From assembly GCA_025455285.1 (NCBI GenBank), contig JALOMU010000008.1, positions 1 to 12,007 on the forward strand: a stretch of DNA of 12,007 nucleotides. Reading direction: 5' to 3'. The notes under the pieces are model-generated. The model did no database searches. It was not told the DNA's origin and saw nothing but the letters and a program-made list of their open reading frames with translations. A program made the position numbers and the translations under genes. This document shows positions 5,293-11,182 of this stretch, piece after piece. This DNA is from Flavihumibacter sp. (GTDB taxonomy: Bacteria > Bacteroidota > Bacteroidia > Chitinophagales > Chitinophagaceae). Each line of letters begins with the position of its first letter. Within the stretch, counting starts at the first letter, position 1.

Positions 5293-7698
5293 ATGAAACA
5301 GGTAACACGCGTATTTTGGAAAATCTTCTTTATTGGCTTTGGGCTCTTCCTGGTGTTGATCTTATCCATCAATCTCGGAGTATTTGGCAAATTGCCTTCC
5401 CTCAGTGAATTGGAGAATCCGTCCATACTCCAGGCTACAGAAGTGTATGCTGCTGATGGAACACTGATGGGCAAATATTTTCGGGATCGTGGTAACCGGA
5501 GTAATGTCGAGTATAGGGATATCAGCAAACATGCAGTAAATGCCCTGATAGCAACGGAAGATGAACGTTTTTTTGATCATTCAGGAATTGATGGAAAATC
5601 GGTTTTGCGTGCCATTATATTCCTTGGACGTGAGGGAGGTGGTTCTACCATAACACAGCAGCTGGCTCTCAATATGTTTGCGGAACGTTCAAAAAACCCG
5701 ATACTTCGTGTTGTCCAGAAATTGAAGGAATGGGTCATTGCCATAAAACTGGAAAGAAATTTTACTAAACAGGAAATATTAACTCTTTATCTCAATACAG
5801 TTCCGTTTGGAGAGAATGTTTATGGTATTCGCAATGCATCCCTTACATTTTTTCAAAAAGAGCCCGATCGCCTGGCACCCGAGGAGGCAGCTGTATTAAT
5901 TGGCTTATTAAAAGGAAATACCCTTTACAACCCCAGAAGAAATCCAAAAGCGGCTGTTAGTCGCCGTAATGTTGTATTGGACCAGATGATCAAAAACGGT
6001 TATCTCACGGAAGAAGAAGGATCCAAACTGAAGAAAAAGCCCATTGCACTTAATTACCGCAAACAGGATGAAACCGCTGGACTGGCACCTTATTTCCGGG
6101 AGGTACTCAGAGAGGATATAAAGAAATGGTGTAAGGAAACCACCAACCCTGCTACCGGTGAGCCCTATGATATTTACAAAGACGGATTGCGGATTTACAC
6201 CACTATTAACCCGCGTATGCAGATTTATGCGGAAGAAGCGGTTGCCAAACACATGCCGGTATTGCAGAAAGCAATGGATGCCCAGTCTTCCATCAAAAAA
6301 GGAACGGTTTGGGAAGGTCGGAACAGTGTACTGGAAGCAGCTATGAAAGCAAGTGACCGCTGGAAAAATGGCAAGGAAGATGGCTTGACAGAAGAAGAGT
6401 TACGTAAAAGTTTCAAAACAAAAACACCGATGAAAGTCTTTGCCTGGAATTCACGCAGAGAAAAGGATACGGTGATGACTCCTCTCGATTCCATAAAATA
6501 CCACCGGCAAATGTTACAAACTTCTTTTATGGTAATGGATCCGATTACAGGTGAAGTTAAAGCATGGGTGGGAGGTATCGATTTCAAAACCTACAAGTTT
6601 GATCATGCTAATATCAACACCAAACGTCAGGTTGGTTCCAGCATCAAACCATTTTTATATTGTCAGGCAATAGAAGAAGCAGGTTTTACGCCGGAAACTC
6701 CGGTTGAAAATGTAGCACAGGATTTTCCTGGATTTGGATTGGTACCAGCAAAGGGTGTTTGTAAAGGAAATACAGTATCAATGGCAACAGCCCTCACCTA
6801 TTCATACAACTGTGCAACGGCTTATATCATGAAACAGATTGGGCCCAAACGATTTGTTGAATTCCTGCACAATATCAATATTAAAAGCAAAATGGATCCC
6901 TACCCTTCAATTTGTTTGGGTGCAGTGGATTTATCAATGTATGAAATGTTGTATGGCTATACCATGTTTGCCAATAATGGATTCAGTACCGAACCCATTT
7001 ACATTACAAGAATTGAAGACCGTAACGGTAACGTGCTCGAAAGTTTCCAGACAAGGATGAACCAGGTGATTAGTGAAGCAGCAGCCTATACAACTACGAA
7101 AATGTTAGGCGGACCGGTAGAAGTGGGCACGGCAGCAGGTTTGAGAGCCCGATTGGGAGCCGCTGAGATGGCGGGTAAAACAGGAACAACAAATGATAAT
7201 GCCGACGCATGGTTTATTGGATTTACTCCTCAATTGCTGGGTGGAACATGGGTAGGATGTGATGATCGATTTATCCGTATCGAAAACAACCTCGGCTATG
7301 GCGGACAGGCATCAAGACCAATTTGGGAGTATTTTTTTCAGAAAGTTTATGCAGACAAAACACTTGGCATAGACAAGGACGCCCGTTTTGCGCAACCAGA
7401 ACAAATGCGCAATGAAGTCATGTACGATTACATGAACATAATTGATCAGGCACCCCTACCTGGTGCGGAAGGTGAAGACCAGGGTAATGGAGCAGCTGAT
7501 CAATACCTGATGGATCCGGATGATAGCTATGTACCCATTGAATCAGAGATTCCTAATGAAGAAAAGGATGTGTTGAAGGAAGCGCGGCAATCAGAAAAGA
7601 AAACCGATAAGAAAACACCTGATACAGCTGCTGAGGAACCAAAGAAAAAGGGAATACTGAGAAAGATTTTTGGAGGCAAGAAGAACAAGGAACAATAA
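5293..7698 (+). CDS. mrcA: Class A penicillin-binding protein (PBP1A type), transglycosylase/transpeptidase
   Basis: An 801-residue bifunctional peptidoglycan synthase. A short basic N-terminus precedes one membrane helix (about 10-30), leaving the rest periplasmic. The GT51 glycosyltransferase domain (about 50-230) has the catalytic-Glu motif EDERFF at 89-94 and GGGSTITQQ at 115-123, so it should polymerise lipid II into glycan strands. The transpeptidase domain (about 400-710) has all three active-site motifs: SxxK with nucleophile Ser449 and Lys452, SYN at 504-506, and KTG at 629-631. The last 90 residues are a charged Asp/Glu- then Lys-rich tail ending in GGKKNKEQ, unlike the compact C-terminus of short PBPs. 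It follows porW after 25 bp. Bactofilins recruit a class A PBP in Caulobacter, so the nearby bactofilin is a plausible partner (inference). Confidence 0.97.
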   Translation: MKQVTRVFWKIFFIGFGLFLVLILSINLGVFGKLPSLSELENPSILQATEVYAADGTLMGKYFRDRGNRSNVEYRDISKHAVNALIATEDERFFDHSGIDGKSVLRAIIFLGREGGGSTITQQLALNMFAERSKNPILRVVQKLKEWVIAIKLERNFTKQEILTLYLNTVPFGENVYGIRNASLTFFQKEPDRLAPEEAAVLIGLLKGNTLYNPRRNPKAAVSRRNVVLDQMIKNGYLTEEEGSKLKKKPIALNYRKQDETAGLAPYFREVLREDIKKWCKETTNPATGEPYDIYKDGLRIYTTINPRMQIYAEEAVAKHMPVLQKAMDAQSSIKKGTVWEGRNSVLEAAMKASDRWKNGKEDGLTEEELRKSFKTKTPMKVFAWNSRREKDTVMTPLDSIKYHRQMLQTSFMVMDPITGEVKAWVGGIDFKTYKFDHANINTKRQVGSSIKPFLYCQAIEEAGFTPETPVENVAQDFPGFGLVPAKGVCKGNTVSMATALTYSYNCATAYIMKQIGPKRFVEFLHNINIKSKMDPYPSICLGAVDLSMYEMLYGYTMFANNGFSTEPIYITRIEDRNGNVLESFQTRMNQVISEAAAYTTTKMLGGPVEVGTAAGLRARLGAAEMAGKTGTTNDNADAWFIGFTPQLLGGTWVGCDDRFIRIENNLGYGGQASRPIWEYFFQKVYADKTLGIDKDARFAQPEQMRNEVMYDYMNIIDQAPLPGAEGEDQGNGAADQYLMDPDDSYVPIESEIPNEEKDVLKEARQSEKKTDKKTPDTAAEEPKKKGILRKIFGGKKNKEQ

Positions 7699-7708
7699 AA
7701 TTTCATAG

Positions 7709-7752
7709 GTGGCCCACTCATTCGGAAGAAGCCCTCCGGATGAGCAGGCCAC
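7709..7752. terminator. Hairpin between convergent genes, possible bidirectional terminator
   Basis: Two 18-nt arms, 7709-7726 and 7735-7752, flank an 8-nt loop. The outer GTGGCC/GGCCAC pairs are perfect. After a two-base internal mismatch, CTCAT/ATGAG pairs, then one wobble, then CGGA/TCCG. It fills most of the 69-bp gap between the convergent PBP1A and LanC stop codons. There is no clear T-tract on either side, so intrinsic termination is likely but not certain. Confidence 0.6.
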
Positions 7753-7767
7753 AGGTTTAATGGTACA

Positions 7768-8991
7768 TTAGCTTATCAAAAAGAATTCTTTCCATTGTCC
7801 TTTATTCGGATATACAGCATCCTGCAGCACCAGTGAAATACCTGGCAAACCTTCCAGGAGAGAAAGGTCCCGATCATTGTAATCCAGATTTATATGCCCA
7901 CGTTTCAATAATTCCAGGCATCGTTGTATCCAGGTAGCTGATGCTTTTTTATAGTAAGCATGACCGCTGACGGCGGATAAGGAATTGTACATGGCAGCAA
8001 TACCAGCAGCTCCATGACAAAACTGGGCGTCTACGCACATAGTGGAGGAAGCATCTAAGCGTTCCAGTGAGCTGGCACCGATCAAATCAGCAATTTCTAT
8101 GTATTGGTTTATACCAAAGCTTAAACCTACTTTATAGAGCATGAAGGCTTGGTTCAAATCTCCATAACACCAGGCCAGCCTGTTGTTATATGTTTTTTCT
8201 TTGGTTGCTTCATGAACGGAATTCGGGAAAATGGAATGCCTGTTATTTTCAGGATCAGTTGGCATTGTCTGTTTCAAGAGCAGAGAAATCATGGAACGAA
8301 TGGTATCATGTAAGTGCTCAAAAAGCAATCCCTCTTCAAACGCTTTTAACAATACCAGGATAAAGCCTGTTTGTCCATGCGATAAACTAAGATTGATTTC
8401 ACTGGTTTCTTCTTTGGAAATGATATAGTTCCTGATAAAACTACCCTGTTTATTGTGAACTACTTTTCTAAGAATTGCTTCAATCAGACATTCTGCATGC
8501 AGCTGAATGGCAGGATCTGGTAATCTATCAATAAAATAATTAAGTACTCCAAAAGCACCATGCAGGTAATCATTGAAATCATGCTCAACCTGATGAAGTG
8601 CCTGTTTCAATAAAAATTTATCAATCTCCTCAAACTCATGGAGATCCTGATAGATGTATTGTTTTTTAGTAAGATAGTTCAGGAGCGACATAAACCCTCC
8701 TAATCCAGTACTTAAGGAAGGATTCAGCAAAGAACTACCACTCTCGTTGAAATGACTAAATACTTCATCCAGGTAATTGCGGCCTTTTTCAATATGTTCT
8801 TCGGCACCAGTATACTCAAAACAGGTATAATGATAGAGTGACAATCCGAGTTTTCCGAGGAAAAGTGAATCGTTTACAGCATTGCCAATATTGATTGTGT
8901 GCTCAATCGTTTTGATCTGGCTGATAATATCTTTTGAAATACCTGGTGAAGTTGGCGTGGAAAAATCAACAGGATATGGGTTGACATGCAT
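7768..8991 (-). CDS. lanC: LanC-type lanthionine cyclase
   Basis: A 407-residue, all-helical LanC family cyclase. It catalyses addition of a Cys thiol to dehydroalanine or dehydrobutyrine in the dehydrated precursor, forming (methyl)lanthionine rings. The zinc ligands are all visible: Cys275 in WCYGD (274-278), and Cys325 and His326 in CHG. Other family positions are also present: Asp141 and His144 in DYLHGAFG, His205 in SLSHGQTG, Arg271 and Tyr276 by the zinc site, and the closing LLEGLPGISLVL at 379-390. Length and spacing agree with NisC-type enzymes (about 400 residues). Nothing essential is missing, so it is likely active. It is the last gene of the cluster, 87 bp after the response regulator, and that gap carries its own candidate promoter and regulator motif. 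It converges on PBP1A. Confidence 0.93.
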   Translation of the reverse strand: MHVNPYPVDFSTPTSPGISKDIISQIKTIEHTINIGNAVNDSLFLGKLGLSLYHYTCFEYTGAEEHIEKGRNYLDEVFSHFNESGSSLLNPSLSTGLGGFMSLLNYLTKKQYIYQDLHEFEEIDKFLLKQALHQVEHDFNDYLHGAFGVLNYFIDRLPDPAIQLHAECLIEAILRKVVHNKQGSFIRNYIISKEETSEINLSLSHGQTGFILVLLKAFEEGLLFEHLHDTIRSMISLLLKQTMPTDPENNRHSIFPNSVHEATKEKTYNNRLAWCYGDLNQAFMLYKVGLSFGINQYIEIADLIGASSLERLDASSTMCVDAQFCHGAAGIAAMYNSLSAVSGHAYYKKASATWIQRCLELLKRGHINLDYNDRDLSLLEGLPGISLVLQDAVYPNKGQWKEFFLIS

Positions 8992-8992
8992 A

Positions 8993-9015
8993 ACTTTTAT
9001 TTACAGGATAAAAGT
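8993..9015 (-). repeat. Inverted repeat just upstream of the lanC start
   Basis: ACTTTTAT (8993-9000) and ATAAAAGT (9008-9015) are perfect 8-bp arms around a 7-bp loop. One nucleotide separates the proximal arm from the ATG at 8991. The distal arm overlaps the candidate -7 box at 9009-9016, so the element could be a DNA operator; it would be an RNA hairpin only if transcription starts further upstream. Confidence 0.5.
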
Positions 9016-9016
9016 A
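9009..9016 (-). promoter_or_regulatory. Candidate -7 box for lanC
   Basis: On the minus strand this reads TACTTTTA, matching TAnnTTTG at five of six fixed positions. It lies exactly 24 bp downstream of the conserved motif at 9041-9056, the same spacing as at the precursor promoter. No convincing -33 TTG is seen at standard spacing, as expected of an activator-dependent promoter. Confidence 0.35.
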
Positions 9017-9040
9017 AATGCGGTATTCCCAAAATTTAAG

Positions 9041-9056
9041 TTTAATACACTAACTG
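9041..9056 (-). promoter_or_regulatory. Cluster-specific 16-bp motif upstream of lanC (LytTR-like half-site)
   Basis: On the minus strand this reads CAGTTAGTGTATTAAA. It agrees at 13 of 16 positions with CAGTTGGTGTAATAGA upstream of the precursor gene. Including the preceding base, CCAGTTAGT matches 8 of 9 positions of the known LytTR half-site pattern [TA][AC][CA]GTTN[AG][TG]. The adjacent gene encodes a LytTR regulator, the obvious candidate to bind here. I see no good second half-site 21 bp upstream. Confidence 0.45.
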
Positions 9057-9078
9057 GCCATTTATAAGGACATATTCC

Positions 9079-9798
9079 CTATTTCATGGTACTATCCCTG
9101 GTACGGGATACCAGTTGATCCTTATAAATATCACCAATAGGTACTTGTTCCACCCGGTTCCGTAATTTGAGAATATTATTTTCTATGGAAACAATATTTT
9201 TAAACGGCACAATAAATGAGCGATGTACACGTACAAATATATTTTTGGGTAACCGATCCTCTATATCTTTTAAATTAAGCAGGGTCAGAATTTTTTCTTT
9301 GCCTTTGTGAAAGGCAACGTAATTTTTTTGTCCCTCAATAAAATCAATTTCATCATAATTGATTTTTACAAGTTTTCCTCTTTGTTCCGTTTTCACAAAA
9401 ATGTAATCATTCGGAATCGTATCAACAACCGCCACCTTACCTGCCATGATAATTCCTACAGCACGTTGCACGGCTTTCATAAAACGAGGAAATGCAATTG
9501 GTTTCATCAGATAATCTACCGCTTCATAATCAAATGCATCCAATGCAAAATCAGAATAAGCAGTACACAAGATAACCCGCGTATGATTTCCTACAATTTT
9601 AAGGATATCAATGCCACTCATTTCTTCCATCTGGATATCGAGAAAAACAAGATCAGGCTTATGCCTGTTGATCAGATCAATACCAGTAATGGGATTGGTG
9701 GAAGTAGCAATCAGTTCCAGGTGTTCAATCTTGGAAACATAATTAACCAGCACGTCAATTGCTGCCTTTTCATCATCGATAATCATGCATCTAACCAT
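9079..9798 (-). CDS. LytTR-family response regulator
   Basis: A 239-residue response regulator of the LytR/AlgR class. The receiver domain (about 1-120) has the acidic pair Asp8/Asp9, the phospho-acceptor Asp54 in VFLDIQM, Thr79 and Lys99 in MKP. After a linker, the LytTR DNA-binding domain (about 130-235) shows the family's pattern: FVKTEQRGKLVKI, then I-D-F-I-E-G-Q-KNYVAFH, and later FVRVHRSFIV at 188-197. Such proteins bind direct repeats upstream of activated promoters. The gene starts 6 bp after the histidine kinase stop, so the pair is coupled and should act as a cognate system. Its position between precursor and cyclase genes suggests it controls the lanthipeptide locus, perhaps through the motifs at 9041-9056 and 11160-11175 (inference). 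Confidence 0.93.
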   Translation of the reverse strand: MVRCMIIDDEKAAIDVLVNYVSKIEHLELIATSTNPITGIDLINRHKPDLVFLDIQMEEMSGIDILKIVGNHTRVILCTAYSDFALDAFDYEAVDYLMKPIAFPRFMKAVQRAVGIIMAGKVAVVDTIPNDYIFVKTEQRGKLVKINYDEIDFIEGQKNYVAFHKGKEKILTLLNLKDIEDRLPKNIFVRVHRSFIVPFKNIVSIENNILKLRNRVEQVPIGDIYKDQLVSRTRDSTMK

Positions 9799-9804
9799 AC
9801 GATA

Positions 9805-10836
9805 TCATACATATAAGGTTAACTCCAGTGTATAGAATTCATCCTCATTGTTTGTAGTCACTTCATATTTCCCTTTGTAGGAAACATCCAGTCGTTTCAA
9901 TACATTCTGAATACCTATTCCACTGCTTTTCTCAAACACTTTTTTCTTTTTCTTATTACGGCAATAAAAACGAATCCTGTCCTGATAGGCATCCAACCGG
10001 ATTACCAAAGGATGGGAACTGTTTTTTAATTCTCCGTATTTAAGCGCATTTTCGACAAAGGTAATGAATACCAGTGGTGGAATGGTAAAATCTCCAACTG
10101 GCCCGGTTACTGCAAAATCGATCTGGAGTTCGTTGGAAAACCGTAGCTGATGGATATCAACCAGGTTTTGGAGGTGATGAACTTCCTGTTTAAGGTTAAC
10201 CATGCCGTTATCCTTATCTAGTCCCTCTATACTGTAGCGCATGATTTCAGACAATTTCAGGATGTTATCGGCAAGTTCTTCTGAATAATACTGAGCATGA
10301 GAGAACAGTGTATTCAATGTATTATATAAAAAGTGTGGGTTTACCTGGGCTTTCAGAAAGTTGTATTCAGTATGTAGTTGCTGGATTTCCAGCTGACGGT
10401 TATTTAATTCGAGTTCCTGGATTCGTTTTTGCCTTTCAAGTGAGTAAACAAAATAAGAGTATCCTATTGCAAATATTGCGTATTGCATGAAAAAGGATAA
10501 CGAAAATGAGATGTCCGATCTGTAAGTAAACTGTTCAACAGTAAGTTCGTAGTTAGAAACGATAACAACCGGAATTACCCTGCAAAAATGAAAAAAAGGG
10601 AAACAAAGAACCAATAAAACAAATCTTTTGATTCGGATTTCTTTGTTTGAAAAAATGCCATTGAATAATGCAAAATGACAAAAATAAAACCAGGAAATAC
10701 TTGATGTGTAATTGGTAAGAGTCGACAAAATATCTATTTCCCTTGTCATGTAATAGAACACCCCCTGGGTTGTTCCAATCCAGATAAGCCAAATAATAGT
10801 GTGTCTTACCACCTTGGACAAAAGGTTTCCCTGCAT
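9805..10836 (-). CDS. LytS/YehU-type sensor histidine kinase
   Basis: A 343-residue membrane kinase. Up to four hydrophobic segments occupy about 10-29, 44-62, 71-92 and 109-131, with no extracytoplasmic domain of any size, so the signal is sensed within or near the membrane. A short coiled coil (about 132-160) leads to the His_kinase domain with NPHFLYN at 166-172 (phospho-acceptor His168). The ATPase domain has its N-box at 261-268 (VENALKYG, Asn263) and a glycine box GIGIQ at 306-310. An in-frame TGA directly abuts the ATG at 10836, fixing the start. It transfers phosphate to the LytTR regulator encoded 6 bp downstream. The upstream neighbour is the lanthipeptide precursor gene, so sensing of the mature peptide or of envelope stress is plausible but unproven. 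Confidence 0.93.
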   Translation of the reverse strand: MQGNLLSKVVRHTIIWLIWIGTTQGVFYYMTREIDILSTLTNYTSSISWFYFCHFALFNGIFSNKEIRIKRFVLLVLCFPFFHFCRVIPVVIVSNYELTVEQFTYRSDISFSLSFFMQYAIFAIGYSYFVYSLERQKRIQELELNNRQLEIQQLHTEYNFLKAQVNPHFLYNTLNTLFSHAQYYSEELADNILKLSEIMRYSIEGLDKDNGMVNLKQEVHHLQNLVDIHQLRFSNELQIDFAVTGPVGDFTIPPLVFITFVENALKYGELKNSSHPLVIRLDAYQDRIRFYCRNKKKKKVFEKSSGIGIQNVLKRLDVSYKGKYEVTTNNEDEFYTLELTLYV

Positions 10837-10837
10837 T

Positions 10838-10871
10838 CAGATTTGTTTCGCATATATAATTACAAATTCTG
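10838..10871 (-). repeat. Imperfect inverted repeat just upstream of the kinase start
   Basis: CAGATTTGT (10838-10846) pairs with ACAAATTCTG (10862-10871) with a single bulged base, around a 15-nt loop. One nucleotide separates it from the ATG at 10836, the same register as the repeats at lanC and the precursor gene. The DNA is AT-rich, so chance pairing is possible. Confidence 0.4.
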
Positions 10872-10884
10872 AATACAGCAACCA
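10869..10884 (-). promoter_or_regulatory. Degenerate third copy of the cluster motif
   Basis: On the minus strand this reads TGGTTGCTGTATTCAG. It fits the two-site consensus CAGTTRGTGTAWTARA at 11 of 16 positions, including the core GTTnnTGTAWT. Unlike the other two copies, it has no TAnnTTTG-like box 24 bp downstream, so it may be a weak site or coincidence. Confidence 0.25.
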
Positions 10885-10901
10885 AATTTTGCAAAAAAAT
10901 A

Positions 10902-11090
10902 TCAGAATCCCCCTTTCGTTGTTGGCCTTGGATTGGTAGTATTACAAATTTCTATGAGCGTAGGTATAAATCGAATATCATTTCCCTTAACATATGGCTG
11001 CTGGCTGGTAGATACTTCTGCCTGCTTCACCATAATAGCGATAGTTTTCTTCTGGATATTCAGTCTGGATTTGATTTGCTCAGGTCTCAT
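10902..11090 (-). CDS. Candidate class I lanthipeptide precursor (LanA-type)
   Basis: A 62-residue peptide encoded between the LanB-type and kinase genes. Residues 8-20 (SRLNIQKKTIAIM) match the leader signature of Bacteroidota class I lanthipeptides, roughly (K/R)LxLxKxTIAxL, which the dehydratase recognises. The presumed core in the C-terminal half has one Cys (49) with flanking Thr44, Thr51, Thr52, Thr57 and Thr58; a Ser/Thr cluster lies at 27-29. LanB would dehydrate these and LanC could close a single thioether ring. A single Cys and the C-terminal KGGF are unusual. I see no clear GG cleavage site between leader and core; VKG at 34-36 is only a weak candidate. An in-frame TAA upstream supports the ATG at 11090. 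The call rests on leader pattern and location; the core boundary is unknown. Confidence 0.68.
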   Translation of the reverse strand: MRPEQIKSRLNIQKKTIAIMVKQAEVSTSQQPYVKGNDIRFIPTLIEICNTTNPRPTTKGGF

Positions 11091-11091
11091 T

Positions 11092-11128
11092 GTCAGATAG
11101 TTTATTTTTTATGAATGAATTATCTGAC
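11092..11128 (-). repeat. Inverted repeat just upstream of the precursor start
   Basis: GTCAGATA (11092-11099) and TATCTGAC (11121-11128) are perfect 8-bp arms around a 21-nt A/T-rich loop that can add a few more pairs. One nucleotide separates the proximal arm from the ATG at 11090. In mRNA it could mask the initiation region; as DNA it could be an operator next to the candidate -7 box. Confidence 0.55.
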
Positions 11129-11135
11129 GAAACTA
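11128..11135 (-). promoter_or_regulatory. Candidate -7 box for the precursor gene
   Basis: On the minus strand this reads TAGTTTCG, matching TAnnTTTG at five of six fixed positions. It lies exactly 24 bp downstream of the motif at 11160-11175. The expected -33 position reads AAGG, not TTG, which suits a promoter that depends on an activator bound just upstream. Confidence 0.4.
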
Positions 11136-11159
11136 TCCCGGCCACCAGCCACCACCTTA

Positions 11160-11175
11160 TCTATTACACCAACTG
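11160..11175 (-). promoter_or_regulatory. Cluster-specific 16-bp motif upstream of the precursor (LytTR-like site)
   Basis: On the minus strand this reads CAGTTGGTGTAATAGA. With the preceding base, TCAGTTGGT (11168-11176) matches all nine positions of the LytTR half-site pattern [TA][AC][CA]GTTN[AG][TG]. A weaker copy, CCTGTTCGT at 11189-11197 (7 of 9), lies exactly 21 bp upstream, the usual repeat period for LytTR proteins, inside the end of the LanB-type gene. This is the best candidate site for the cluster's own response regulator. Confidence 0.5.
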
Positions 11176-11182
11176 ACGTATT

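Noticed and set aside
9070..9078. Second LytTR half-site 21 bp upstream of the lanC motif
   Set aside because: The minus-strand GGAATATGT breaks the GTT core, so it is not reported as a site.
9307..9816. Plus-strand 169-codon frame antisense to the response regulator
   Set aside because: It is antisense to an intact LytTR response regulator, and its Ile/Asn-rich translation reflects AT-rich complement sequence.
10553..10894. Minus-strand 113-codon frame overlapping the kinase start
   Set aside because: It covers the kinase N-terminus in another frame and shows no motif; the kinase frame has an abutting in-frame TGA and ATG and intact catalytic motifs.
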